From contig NZ_CP063656.1 of the NCBI RefSeq assembly GCF_015209725.1, forward strand, positions 2,850,292 through 2,914,291: a stretch of 64,000 bases of DNA. The letters are read 5' to 3'. Made by a program: the position numbers and the translations under genes. Origin of the DNA: Lysobacter ciconiae (GTDB lineage Bacteria; Pseudomonadota; Gammaproteobacteria; Xanthomonadales; Xanthomonadaceae). The notes beneath the pieces were generated by a model that did no database searches, was not told where the DNA came from, and saw only the letters and a list, made by a program, of their open reading frames with translations. This document shows positions 50,814 to 61,185 of the stretch, piece after piece (position 1 is the first letter of the stretch; the number at the start of each line of letters is the position of its first letter).

Positions 50814-50890
50814 CGGTCCTGTCGGCTCGTGCGCGGACAAGCTAGCAGTCGAGTTTGCCGCCGGTGACGCCGCCCCACTGTAGTGAAGCG

Positions 50891-50975
50891 GGGAATGTCC
50901 TTGGGTGGGAAATAAAGGAGGAGGCGCCGGCTCAACCGGTGCCGGAGGGCATTCACAACCAAGGACATTCGCCCC
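50891..50975. repeat. Second inverted-repeat module related to the preceding one
   Basis: GAATGTCCTTGG near 50893 and CCAAGGACATTC near 50959 form inverted arms. The internal AAATAAAGGAGGAGG is the complement of a segment in the element at 50718-50813, so parts are inverted copies of one another. Confidence 0.6.
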
Positions 50976-51004
50976 ACGCGGCCCCAGCCACCTAGACTGT
51001 TGCA

Positions 51005-51844
51005 ATGAATCTGATCGATATCGGCGCCAACCTCACCCACGACTCCTTCGACCACGACCGCGGTGCGGTGATGCAGCGCGCCCGCGACGCCGGGGTGGTG
51101 CAGATGGTGGTCACCGGTGCGAGCCGGGAGCACTCGCCGCAGGCGCTGGCCCTGGCACGCGCGCATCCCGGCGAGCTGTTCGCCACCGCGGGCGTGCATC
51201 CGCACCATGCGAGCGAGTACACCGCCGAGTGCGATGCCGAGATGCGCGCCCTGCAGCAGCACCCCGAAGTGGTCGCGGTGGGCGAATGCGGGCTGGACTA
51301 CTTCCGCGACTTCTCGCCGCGCCCGGCCCAGCGCCGCGCATTCGAGATGCAGTTGCAGATTGCCGCCGATTTCGCGGTCGATGGCGTGGGCAAGCCGCTG
51401 TTCCTGCACCAGCGCGACGCGCATGCGGACTTCATGGGCGTGATGGGCGAGTTCGATGGGCGTCTGGGCCCGGTGGTTGTGCACTGCTTCACCGGCAGCC
51501 GTGAGGAACTGTTCGACTACCTGGACCGCGACTGGCACGTGGGCATCACCGGCTGGCTGTGCGACGAGCGCCGCGGCCTGCACCTGCGCGAACTGGTCAA
51601 GAACATCCCCGCCAACCGGCTGATGATCGAGACCGACTCGCCCTACCTGCTGCCGCGCACGGTCAAGCCGGCGCCGAGCCACCGCCGCAACGAGCCGATG
51701 TACCTGGCCCACATCGTCGAAGAGCTGGCCCGCGACCGCGGCGAGGACGTGGCGGTTACCGCCGCCAACTCCACCCGCACCGCGCGGGAGTTTTTCCGCC
51801 TGCCCGCCCCCGCCGAAAGTACGCTCGCCGACGCTGCCGGCTGA
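51005..51844 (+). CDS. tatD: TatD-family metal-dependent hydrolase (DNase)
   Basis: This 279-aa protein begins MNLIDIGANLTHDSFDHDRG. Metal-binding motifs are visible: GVHPHH, GECGLDYFRDFSP, FLHQRDAH, VVHCFTGS and the final IETDSPYLLPR. TatD enzymes are Mg-dependent exonucleases or deoxyribonucleases in the cytoplasm. The start is directly after the palindromic gap. Confidence 0.93.
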   Translation: MNLIDIGANLTHDSFDHDRGAVMQRARDAGVVQMVVTGASREHSPQALALARAHPGELFATAGVHPHHASEYTAECDAEMRALQQHPEVVAVGECGLDYFRDFSPRPAQRRAFEMQLQIAADFAVDGVGKPLFLHQRDAHADFMGVMGEFDGRLGPVVVHCFTGSREELFDYLDRDWHVGITGWLCDERRGLHLRELVKNIPANRLMIETDSPYLLPRTVKPAPSHRRNEPMYLAHIVEELARDRGEDVAVTAANSTRTAREFFRLPAPAESTLADAAG

Positions 51845-51853
51845 GCCGAACCC

Positions 51854-52620
51854 TCAGCTGCGCAGCCCGATCCCGCGCTTGAGCAGCCACAGGCTGAGCG
51901 TGGTCAGCACCACCACGAACGCCAGCATCAGCGCGTAGGCGATCCACAGCGGCACGTCGCTGACACCCAGCAGGCCGTAGCGGAACGCGTTGACCATGTA
52001 GAAGATCGGGTTGGCGTGGGTCGCCGTCTCCGCCCAGCCGGGCAGCAGCTTGACCGAATAGAACACGCCGCCCAGGTAGGTCAGCGGGGTCAGGATGAAG
52101 GTCGGCACGATCGCGACGTCATCGAACTTGGTCGCGAACATCGCGTTGACGAATCCGGCCAGCGCAAAGATCGTCGAGCCCAGCAACACCGTGGTCAGCG
52201 TCACCAGCGGATGCGGAATCCTGACATCGGTGAACAGTGTCGCGATCAGCAGCACGATCGCGCCCACCGCCATGCCGCGCACCACCGCACCGCTGACGTA
52301 GCCGGCCAGGATCACCCAGTCGGGCATCGGGCTTACCAGCAGTTCCTCGACGAAACGGCTGAACTTGGCGCCGAAGAAGCTCGAGGCGATGTTGCCGTAG
52401 CTGTTCTGGATCACGCTCATCATCACCAGCCCGGGGACGATGAAATCCATGTAGCCGATGCCGTCCATGGTCCCGATCCGCGAGCCGATCAGGCCGCCGA
52501 AGATCAGGAAGTACAGGGTCATGGTGATCGCCGGCGGGACCAGGGTCTGCGCCCAGATGCGCAGGATGCGGTGGATCTCGCGGCGCGACACCGTCCACAG
52601 CGCGACCAGGTTGGGGTGGC

Positions 52621-52624
<4 letters not shown>
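51854..52624 (-). CDS. ABC-2-type transporter permease
   Basis: This 256-aa permease has about six membrane segments. It carries the ABC-2 signature regions MDFIVPGLVMMSVIQNSYGN, SPMPDWVILAGYV and TPLTYLGGVFYSV. Its start overlaps the ATPase stop by ATGA (52621-52624). It closely resembles YadH-type permeases. The substrate is unknown. Confidence 0.9.
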
Positions 52625-53649
<1,025 letters not shown>

Positions 53650-53805
53650 CTGGCTGGGGCCCTTGTTGCTGGTGCCGACGCGCGGGAAGCCGCATGGCGA
53701 TGCCGGTAGTATAGGCGCCTTGGTGGCCGCGCCCCGGCCACGGAGTGTTCCGCCGGCAGCGCGCCCCGGTGGGCCGTCCACCGTCCAGACAAGGTCCGAT
53801 GCCCT

Positions 53806-54573
53806 GTGGCAGTCCAGCAGTTTTCCCTGAATCTCGTCTCCCGCCGCATGGTTGCTCCGCAGGTGGGTCATTACGTCTTCGCCCGCGATGACGGGCAACC
53901 GTTGCCGTTCATCCCCGGCCAGTTCATCCAGGTGCACTTCGCCTACGCCGACGGCACCGCGACCCGCCGCAGCTATTCCCTGGCGACCATTCCCGACCCG
54001 GTCAAGGGCCCGGACGACCTCGTCGAGATCGCGGTCAGCTACGTGCCCGGCGGCGCCGCCACGGCGTTGTTCGAAGGCCTGGAGATCGGCGATTCGATCA
54101 ACGCCACCGGTCCGTTCGGCCGCTTCTGTCTGATGCCCAACGACAACAACCAGCGCTACCTGCTGATCGGCACCGGCACCGGCATCACGCCGTACCGGGC
54201 GATGCTGCCGCTGCTGGAGAAGGCCATCGCCGAGCGCAATGTGCAGGTCGTGCTGCTGTTTGGGGCGCGAAATCCGGCCGAGCTGCTCTACGGCGACGAG
54301 TTCCGCGAGTTCGCGAATCGCCATCCGGACAACTTCCGCTTCCTGCCGTGTTTCTCGCGCGAGCTGCCGGCCCCGGATTCGCCGCATGCGCATCCGGACG
54401 TGCGCCACGGCTACGTGCAGCAGTTCCTGCCCGAGCTCAGTCCGGATCCGGAGACCGACATCGCCTACCTGTGCGGCAATCCCGACATGGTCGATACCTG
54501 CGCCGAAGCGCTGCGCGAAACCGGCCTGCTGCCGCGCCAGATCCGCCGCGAGAAGTACGTCTCCTCCAAGTAG
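53806..54573 (+). CDS. fpr: Ferredoxin--NADP reductase
   Basis: This 255-aa flavoprotein begins at GTG 53806. FAD-binding RRSYSLATIPD, NADP-binding GTGTGITPYRAML, FGARNPAELLYG and the final CGNPDMVDTCAEAL are as in Fpr. It ends REKYVSSK. It moves electrons between NADPH and ferredoxin or flavodoxin, often in oxidative stress. It is divergent from the ABC operon. Confidence 0.93.
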   Translation: MAVQQFSLNLVSRRMVAPQVGHYVFARDDGQPLPFIPGQFIQVHFAYADGTATRRSYSLATIPDPVKGPDDLVEIAVSYVPGGAATALFEGLEIGDSINATGPFGRFCLMPNDNNQRYLLIGTGTGITPYRAMLPLLEKAIAERNVQVVLLFGARNPAELLYGDEFREFANRHPDNFRFLPCFSRELPAPDSPHAHPDVRHGYVQQFLPELSPDPETDIAYLCGNPDMVDTCAEALRETGLLPRQIRREKYVSSK

Positions 54574-54771
54574 GCCGTCTGGCCTGTTGCACGGCACCGC
54601 GCTGCCTCGAAAGCCGCAGCGGCTGGCACGCCCGCGGTGCGCCTGCGCTCGAAGGCCATCGATCACGATGCCGCCGCGGGGTGTCACGTTTTTCGCCTGT
54701 TGCGCGTCTATCATCCTGACCGGGGTGTACACACGGACGGGGCAGGCCGGCGCCAGGGAGCAGCCGGGACA

Positions 54772-54822
54772 CAGCGCCGAGACCAGCGCCGAGTTCCAGC
54801 GCCGAGACCCAGCGCCGCGTTC
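54772..54822. repeat. Short tandem repeat, about 13 bp x 4
   Basis: Four units of CAGCGCCGAGAC(C) / CAGCGCCGAGTTC lie in tandem 30 bases before the lipoprotein-hydrolase start. They fall in a 279-bp gap (54574-54852) without a recognisable gene. Confidence 0.7.
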
Positions 54823-54852
54823 AACCAACGCTTCCATCAGCAGGGGAATTGC

Positions 54853-56382
54853 ATGCGATACACAGCGTCATTGATTGCCGCAGCGGTGCTGGCGGCCGCG
54901 TTGGCCGGGTGTCAGCCGGCAGACGGGCCGGCGTCGCCGTCCCGTGCCGGCGAGCCGCTCGCGGGCACTCATCCGTTCGGCAGCATCGACTTTGCGCCCT
55001 GCTCGCTGACCAGCGCCGAGGGCGGGACGGCGACCGAGGCCCACTGCGGCCAGCTGGAGGTCGCCGAGGATCCGGCGCACCCGGACGGGCGCCGGATCTC
55101 GCTCAACATCGCCTGGCTGCAGCCGTCCAACGCCGGCGCGCCCGATCCGGTGTTCTTCCTTGCCGGCGGCCCGGGACAGGCCGCGACCGGGCACGCCGCC
55201 GCGGTGAAGCGGATGCTGTCCGCCGTCGGCAAGCAGCGCGACATCATCCTGGTCGACCAGCGCGGCACCGGCCGCTCGCATCCACTCGACTGCCGTGGTC
55301 CGGACGGGGCGCCGCTGCCGCTGGACGTGATGGCCGAGCAAAGCCAGGCCGACACCCTGGCGTACACGCGCCAGTGCCTGCAGGGGCTGGAAGGCCGCGC
55401 CGATCCGCGCTTCTACACCACCACCGATGCGGTGCGCGACCTGGACGCAGTGCGTGCCGCGCTGGGAGTGGAAAAGATCAACCTGGTCGGTGTGTCCTAC
55501 GGCACCCGCGTCGCGCAGCAGTACGCGGCGAGGTACCCGGCGCACACCCGCAGCGTGGTGCTCGACGGCGTCGCTCCCAACGAGCTGGTCGTGGGCGGCG
55601 AGTTCGCCACCACCGTGGAGGATGCACTGGGCCTGCAGTCGGCGCAGTGCCGCCAGATCGAGGCCTGCGCCAAGCGCTACCCCGTCGACATGCGCGAGCA
55701 GCTGCGCACGGTGATGCAGACCCTGCGCCAGTCCCCGGTGGAGGTCGACTACCGCGACTCGCGGACCAACCAGACCCGGCACGGCACCATCACCGCCGAC
55801 GCGGTGGGCAGCCTGGCGTTCATGTTTTCCTACCTCCCGCAGACGGCCTCCCTGCTGCCCTTGACCATCGACGAGGCGGCGCACGGGCGCTACGCACCGC
55901 TGATGTCGCTGGTGCAGATGAGCAGCGACCAGATGCAGGGCCAGATCAATCGCGGAATGAACTGGTCGGTCGTGTGCGCCGAGGATGCCGGTCGCTACGT
56001 GCCGGCCCCGGGGGCGGCGGATACCATCATGGGGAGCGGGCTTTCCGAAGCGTTTTTCGCGCCGTGTGCGCAGTGGCCCAGGGGCGAGGTGCCGGCGGAC
56101 TTCCACCGGCCTTTCACGTCGGAGGTTCCGGTGCTGCTGCTGTCGGGCGAGTTCGACCCGGTGACCCCGCCCCGCTACGGCGAGCAGGTTGCCGCCCACC
56201 TGCCCAACGCACGCCATCTGGTGCTCAAGGGCCAGGGCCACAACGTGGCCTTCGTGGGCTGCATGCCCAAGCTGCTGGGCCAGTTCGTGGAAACCGCCGA
56301 TGCCAAGGCGCTGGACGCCACCTGCCTGGACAACCTCAGCTACGTGCCGCCGTTCGTGAACTTCAACGGGTGGTCGCCATGA
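54853..56382 (+). CDS. Lipoprotein alpha/beta hydrolase (TAP/proline-iminopeptidase-like)
   Basis: This 509-aa protein starts MRYTASLIAAAVLAAALAGC, a lipobox signal. The hydrolase has FFLAGGPGQAATGH, LVDQRGTGRSHPLDC, the elbow GVSYGTRVAQQYA with Ser, and a TAP-like C-terminus with GEFDPVTPPRYGE (Asp) and KGQGHNVAF (His). It probably cleaves peptides or esters in the periplasm. It lies upstream of the NatAB-like exporter, possibly in one transcript. Confidence 0.9.
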   Translation: MRYTASLIAAAVLAAALAGCQPADGPASPSRAGEPLAGTHPFGSIDFAPCSLTSAEGGTATEAHCGQLEVAEDPAHPDGRRISLNIAWLQPSNAGAPDPVFFLAGGPGQAATGHAAAVKRMLSAVGKQRDIILVDQRGTGRSHPLDCRGPDGAPLPLDVMAEQSQADTLAYTRQCLQGLEGRADPRFYTTTDAVRDLDAVRAALGVEKINLVGVSYGTRVAQQYAARYPAHTRSVVLDGVAPNELVVGGEFATTVEDALGLQSAQCRQIEACAKRYPVDMREQLRTVMQTLRQSPVEVDYRDSRTNQTRHGTITADAVGSLAFMFSYLPQTASLLPLTIDEAAHGRYAPLMSLVQMSSDQMQGQINRGMNWSVVCAEDAGRYVPAPGAADTIMGSGLSEAFFAPCAQWPRGEVPADFHRPFTSEVPVLLLSGEFDPVTPPRYGEQVAAHLPNARHLVLKGQGHNVAFVGCMPKLLGQFVETADAKALDATCLDNLSYVPPFVNFNGWSP

Positions 56383-56452
56383 CCGGCGCTGCCGCGCCCC
56401 GCCGCGCCGGCACCATCGCGCCTGCCCGCCCTTTGACCGCACGGAGCCACCG

Positions 56453-57199
56453 ATGATCACCGCCGAGAACCTGCACAAAGGCTTCAAGACCAAGTCCGGC
56501 ACCGTCAAGGCGGTCGACGGCGTGGACTTCACCGCGCTGGACGGCCAGATCACCGGCCTGCTGGGGCCCAACGGGGCCGGCAAGACCACCACCTTGCGCA
56601 TGCTTTACACGCTGATGAAGCCCGACGCCGGCGCAATCACGGTCGACGGCATCGATGCGGCGGCCGACCCGGCCGCGGTGCGCCAGGTGCTGGGCGTGCT
56701 GCCGGACGCGCGCGGCGTGTACAAGCGCCTGACCGCCCGCGAGAACATCGCCTACTTCGGCCAGCTGCATGGCCTCAGTGCAGCCACCATCGCCGAGCGC
56801 ACCCGCGCGCTCTCGGCCGCGCTGGACATGGAGGAGATCCTCGACCGCCAGACCGACGGCTTCAGCCAGGGCCAGCGCACCAAGACGGCAATCGCCCGCG
56901 CGCTGGTGCACGACCCGCGCAACGTCATCCTCGACGAGCCCACCAACGGCCTGGACGTGATGACCACGCGCGCGATGCGCGGCTTTCTCAGGCACCTGCG
57001 CGACGAGGGCCGCTGCGTGATCTTCTCCAGCCACATCATGCAGGAGGTCGCCGCGCTGTGTGACCGGATCGTCATCATCGCCAAGGGCAAGGTCGTCGCC
57101 GCCGGCAGCGCGGACGAGCTGCGCGAGCAGTTCCACGAGGCCAACCTGGAGGACGCCTTCGTCAAGGCGATCGGCAGCGAAGAGGGCCTGCACGCATGA
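56453..57199 (+). CDS. natA: ABC transporter ATP-binding protein, NatA-like
   Basis: This 248-aa ATPase has Walker A LLGPNGAGKTTTLRML, signature FSQGQRTKTAIARAL, Walker B NVILDEPTNGLD and SSHIMQEVAALCD. It matches NatA of sodium-efflux ABC systems. It overlaps the permease gene by ATGA (57196-57199). Confidence 0.9.
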   Translation: MITAENLHKGFKTKSGTVKAVDGVDFTALDGQITGLLGPNGAGKTTTLRMLYTLMKPDAGAITVDGIDAAADPAAVRQVLGVLPDARGVYKRLTARENIAYFGQLHGLSAATIAERTRALSAALDMEEILDRQTDGFSQGQRTKTAIARALVHDPRNVILDEPTNGLDVMTTRAMRGFLRHLRDEGRCVIFSSHIMQEVAALCDRIVIIAKGKVVAAGSADELREQFHEANLEDAFVKAIGSEEGLHA

Positions 57200-58404
57200 G
57201 CGCAACAGCGAAAACGCGCGGCGTCGGTGCCTTTGCCGCCATGTGGACGGTGATGCGCAAGGAACTGCGCGACTTCTCCCGCGACCGCCGCACCCTGCTG
57301 CTGACCCTGCTGCTGGGACCGCTGCTGTATCCGGTGCTGCTGCTGGGCATGGGCTCGCTGGCCGAGAACCGGGCCAAGACCCAGCTCGACAAGCAATTGG
57401 AGGTGCCGGTGACCGGTGCCGAGCGCGCCCCCAACCTGGTCGCCTTCCTGGCCACCGTGGGCATCAAGGCGATCGATCCGCCGGCCGACCTGTATGCCGG
57501 CGTCCGTTCGCAGGACATCGATGTCGCCCTGGAGATCGACGAGCACTTCGGCGCCGACTGGGAAGCCGGTCGCCCGGCGCGGGTCGATCTGGTGATGGAC
57601 AGCACCCGTCGCAACGCCGAGATCCCGGTGCAGCGGCTGCAGCAGGCGCTTGCCGGTTATGGCAGCCAGGTCGGCGCGCTGCGCCTGTACGCACGCGGCA
57701 TCGACGCCTCGATAATGAGTCCGGTGGCCTTGGGCACCCGCGACCTGGCAACTCCGGAGGCCAAGCGCGGCCTGATGATGTCGCTGCTGCTGCCCTATCT
57801 GCTCATCGTGATGTCCTTCCTCGGCGGCGCGTATCTGATCATGGACGCGACCGCAGGTGAGCGGGAACGGCAGTCGCTGGAACCGCTGCTGGCCACCCCG
57901 GCTCCGCGCGGGGCGATCGTCAGCGGCAAGATCGCCGCCGCCTGCGCGGTCGGCCTGGTCTCGCTGGTGCTGATCCTGCTGGCGTTCAAGCTCAGCGCGC
58001 AGTTCGCCGGCACCATGGCGCAGATGCTCGACGTGCGCTTCGCGGCGATCGCCAAACTGCTGCTGATCCTGCTGCCGATGCTGTTCCTGGGCACCACGCT
58101 GCTGACCTTCCTGGCGGCCAGCGCGAAAAGCATGAAGGAAGCCCAGAGTCACATGACCTGGCTGATGCTGCTGCCGATGCTGCCGATCCTGGTACTGGCG
58201 GTGAACCCGATGAAGTCCGAGCTGTGGCAGTACGCGGTGCCGTTCCTGGCCCAGAACCAGATGATCCTGAAGGTGATCCGCGGCGAAGCCATAGGCATGG
58301 ATGCCTGGGCGGTCTACCTGGCCGCGGGCGTCGGCCTGGCGGCGATCCTGTGGGCCGCGGCGGTGCACCGTTACGGGCAGGAGCGGCTGGCCATTTCCGG
58401 CTGA
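57196..58404 (+). CDS. natB: ABC transporter permease, NatB-like
   Basis: This 402-aa protein has an N-terminal membrane helix (TLLLTLLLGPLLYPVLLLGM), a large extracytoplasmic domain (about 60-200) and five C-terminal helices with TAGERERQSLEPLLATPAPR, the ABC-2 signature of NatB-type sodium exporters. It pairs with the upstream ATPase. A terminator follows. Confidence 0.9.
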   Translation: MSATAKTRGVGAFAAMWTVMRKELRDFSRDRRTLLLTLLLGPLLYPVLLLGMGSLAENRAKTQLDKQLEVPVTGAERAPNLVAFLATVGIKAIDPPADLYAGVRSQDIDVALEIDEHFGADWEAGRPARVDLVMDSTRRNAEIPVQRLQQALAGYGSQVGALRLYARGIDASIMSPVALGTRDLATPEAKRGLMMSLLLPYLLIVMSFLGGAYLIMDATAGERERQSLEPLLATPAPRGAIVSGKIAAACAVGLVSLVLILLAFKLSAQFAGTMAQMLDVRFAAIAKLLLILLPMLFLGTTLLTFLAASAKSMKEAQSHMTWLMLLPMLPILVLAVNPMKSELWQYAVPFLAQNQMILKVIRGEAIGMDAWAVYLAAGVGLAAILWAAAVHRYGQERLAISG

Positions 58405-58435
58405 GCCCGCGCCGGCTTGCCAGCTGCGTGAAACA

Positions 58436-58459
58436 AAAACCCGGCCAAGGCCGGGTTTT
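58436..58459. terminator. Bidirectional terminator
   Basis: The stem AAAACCCGGCC / GGCCGGGTTTT with a 2-base loop has A and T runs on both sides. It ends both natB and the convergent TonB-like gene. Confidence 0.9.
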
Positions 58460-58493
58460 CTGTTGGGCATTTCCTCGCGTCGCGTGCCGGCGA

Positions 58494-59528
58494 TCAGCCG
58501 CCGGGAGTGAACGCGATGGTACGGCGCGTGGTGACCGGCTCGGAGATCGGCTGGAAGCGCCAGCGCTGCACCGCGTCCATCGCCGCGCGGTCAAACACCC
58601 GCCGCGGTTCGGCGTTCACCACGCGCGCACTGGTCACCGAACCGTCGGTGCCGACGGTGAATTCCACCTGGACCTCACCAGAGGTGCCCGCGCGCAATGC
58701 ATCCGCCGGGAAATTGGGCGCCGGCGTCGACAGCGGACGCAAGTCGGCCGCGGTCGGCCGGGTCGGGCGCGGCGGCGGCGCGGGTTCGGCCGGCTTGGCC
58801 GCCTCCGCGGCACGCCGCTCCCGGGCCCGCTGCTCTTGCGCGGCCGCCTCCGCGGCGGCGGCCTCGGCGGCTTTGTCGGCCGCCTGCTTTTCCTGCAGGG
58901 CCTTGGCCGCCTGCTCCTGCTGCTGCTTCTGGTCGATCAGGCGCTGGCGCTCCAGCTCGGCCTGTCGAGTGACCTGCTGTTCGGCGGTGACCTGCTCCTG
59001 CACCGCGCGATCCGCCACTGCCTGCTTGCGCGAGGCGATGCTCGAATTCAGGCGTGCCAGGGCGGGATGCTGCGGCTCGGCGCGCTCCAGCAAAGCGGTC
59101 AGGCGCTCGGCTTCGGCGAAATCTTCGCGGCCGATGCTCTGCTCGATCGCGATCACGGTCATCGGCAGCAGGTCGGTCAGCGCACTCGAGACACCGGCGT
59201 CACCCGCGTTCTTCTCGCGCAGGGCCAGGTAGTACTCGACCGCATTGTTGCCGGCCGGGGCGTACAGCCGGTTGTCGCCGTAGGCCTTGCGGGCCGCTTC
59301 GCGCAGGTCTTCGGCGGACATCGCCTGCACGGAGTCGGCGACCACCGTCTCAGGCGTGGCCGCCGGCGCGGCGGCTTGCGGGCTGTCCGCCGCGGCCGTG
59401 TCGGCCGTCGTTGCGGGTTCGTCCTTGCCGCAGGCGCCCAGCGCCAGGCCCATGGCCAGCACCAGCGACAGGCGGGAAAGGTTCAGCAGCCGGCGTGTCT
59501 GCCGGGCATGTGGTGTCACAGAATTCAT
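58494..59528 (-). CDS. TonB-family C-terminal domain lipoprotein
   Basis: This 344-aa protein starts at ATG 59528. It has a lipobox (LVLAMGLALGACGK) instead of the usual TonB membrane helix, then a tetratricopeptide-like helical region (ALREKNAGDAGVSSALTDLL), a Gln/Ala/Glu coiled coil and a Pro-rich part. The TonB C-terminal domain follows (GEVQVEFTVGTDGSVTSARV, AAMDAVQRWRFQP). A lipoprotein anchor makes classical energy transduction unlikely. A structural or periplasmic bridging role is possible. Confidence 0.83.
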   Translation of the reverse strand: MNSVTPHARQTRRLLNLSRLSLVLAMGLALGACGKDEPATTADTAAADSPQAAAPAATPETVVADSVQAMSAEDLREAARKAYGDNRLYAPAGNNAVEYYLALREKNAGDAGVSSALTDLLPMTVIAIEQSIGREDFAEAERLTALLERAEPQHPALARLNSSIASRKQAVADRAVQEQVTAEQQVTRQAELERQRLIDQKQQQEQAAKALQEKQAADKAAEAAAAEAAAQEQRARERRAAEAAKPAEPAPPPRPTRPTAADLRPLSTPAPNFPADALRAGTSGEVQVEFTVGTDGSVTSARVVNAEPRRVFDRAAMDAVQRWRFQPISEPVTTRRTIAFTPGG

Positions 59529-59679
59529 TGGCAAAGCTCCCCTGAAGTACGGCCTGATGGTCGCACGCGCACAAGGAAGCGAGACAGCGCCGGTTTTGTC
59601 AAGTTTCACGTGCGCAACCGCGCGCCGACGGAACTTGCTGAATGCGGCAGCCGCGGACCGTCCGGTTCCTGCCGACCAG

Positions 59680-61056
59680 TTATTTGCCGATGCAGAAACT
59701 CGAGAAGATGTGCCCGAGCAGGTCATCGGCGCGGACCCGCCCGGTGATCTCGCCGAGCGCGTCATGGCTGCCACGCAGGGCTTCGGCAGCCAGCTCCAGC
59801 GAACCGTCGGCCAATTGCGCCTGCGCGTCGGCCAGATCGGCTGCCGCGCGCCGCAGGGCATCCACATGGCGGGTGCGCGCGGTGAAGGCGCCATCACCGC
59901 CCTCCACCGCCCCGTCCAGCGCGATCGCACGCAGTCGGGCGTGGAACGTGTCCATCCCATCGCCGGTGTGCACCGACACCAGCAGCGGCGCGTCGGCACC
60001 GTCTTCGCGCGGTCGTTGAAGCGGCTGTCCGGGCGGCATCAGGTCGGCCTTGTTGTAGACCCACAGGCGACGTGGGACGTCGGCCACCGCGCTGGCGACC
60101 GACGCCGCGCCTGCCAGCGGGTCGCGCGCGTCCAGCAGGACGATCGCGAGATCGGCCTGGCCGAGTTCGTGGCGGGCGCGACGCATGCCTTCGCGCTCGA
60201 TCGCATCGCCGCCTTCCCGCAGACCGGCGGTGTCGACCAGGGTCAGCTCGACGCCGTCCACGCGCACCACCTCGTGCAGCAGGTCGCGCGTGGTTCCGGC
60301 CACATCGGTGACGATCGCCCGGTCGCTGCCGGCGAGCAGGTTGAGCAGCGAGCTCTTGCCGGCATTGGGCGGCCCGACAATCACCGCGTGCAGGCCGTCG
60401 CGCAGGCGGCGGCCTCGCTGCGCCGCGGCAAGCAATTCGGCCAGGTCGCCCGACAGCGCGTCGCAGCCATCACGCAGCGCTGCACCGCCCAAGGTGTCCA
60501 GCGGCTCATCGGCGAAATCGATCGCCGCCTCGGTGTGGATGCGCATCCGCAGCAAACCCGCCGCGATCGCCTCCACCCGGCGCGAGAACTCGCCGTCCAG
60601 CGCCCGGCGGGCCGCGCGCGCGGCGCGGACGTCGCCGGCGGCAATAAGGTCGGCAACCGCCTCGGCCTGCGCCAGGTCCAGGCGCCCTTCCAGGAACGCG
60701 CGCTCGCTGAACTCCCCCGGGCGGGCCAGACGGGCGCCCAGTTCCACGCAGCGGCCCAGTACCGCCTGCAACACCGCCGGCCCGCCGTGCCCCTGCAGCT
60801 CCAGCACCTGCTCGCCGGTGTAGCTGGCCGGGGCGGCAAAATACAGCGCGATGCCGTCGTCGATGGTCGCGCCTTCGGCGTCACGGAAGCGCGCGTAGTG
60901 GGCGTGCCGGGGTCGCAACGACTGCGCGCATACGGTTTCGCCGATGCTGCGTGCCTGTGGGCCGGAAACGCGCACGATCCCGACCCCGCCTGCCCCCGGC
61001 GCGGTGGCAATGGCGGCGATGGTGTCGCGGTCGGCGGATTGGGCAAGCGCGCTCAT
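59680..61056 (-). CDS. mnmE: tRNA modification GTPase MnmE
   Basis: This 458-aa GTPase has an N-terminal tetrahydrofolate-binding domain (DTIAAIATAPGAGGVGIVRV), helical parts, G1 GPPNAGKSSLLN, G3 DTAGLRE, G4 NKAD and the C-terminal FCIGK with the catalytic Cys. With MnmG it modifies U34 of tRNAs. The location beside yidC and rnpA is typical. Confidence 0.96.
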   Translation of the reverse strand: MSALAQSADRDTIAAIATAPGAGGVGIVRVSGPQARSIGETVCAQSLRPRHAHYARFRDAEGATIDDGIALYFAAPASYTGEQVLELQGHGGPAVLQAVLGRCVELGARLARPGEFSERAFLEGRLDLAQAEAVADLIAAGDVRAARAARRALDGEFSRRVEAIAAGLLRMRIHTEAAIDFADEPLDTLGGAALRDGCDALSGDLAELLAAAQRGRRLRDGLHAVIVGPPNAGKSSLLNLLAGSDRAIVTDVAGTTRDLLHEVVRVDGVELTLVDTAGLREGGDAIEREGMRRARHELGQADLAIVLLDARDPLAGAASVASAVADVPRRLWVYNKADLMPPGQPLQRPREDGADAPLLVSVHTGDGMDTFHARLRAIALDGAVEGGDGAFTARTRHVDALRRAAADLADAQAQLADGSLELAAEALRGSHDALGEITGRVRADDLLGHIFSSFCIGK

Positions 61057-61145
61057 GCGGTGATTGTGTTCCAGGAAACGCAGGTGCAGACGGCGGGAAC
61101 CTGCTGCTTACGACAAAGCTGCCCGGCCACAACGGCGCCAGATGC

Positions 61146-61175
61146 ACGAAACCCGCCGGGTGGCGGGCTTCGTGG
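61146..61175. terminator. Hairpin downstream of yidC
   Basis: A 13-bp stem, CACGAAACCCGCC / GGCGGGCTTCGTG with one mismatch and a 4-base loop, lies just after the yidC stop on the minus strand. There is no strong T run. Confidence 0.5.
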
Positions 61176-61185
61176 TCGGCAGCGA

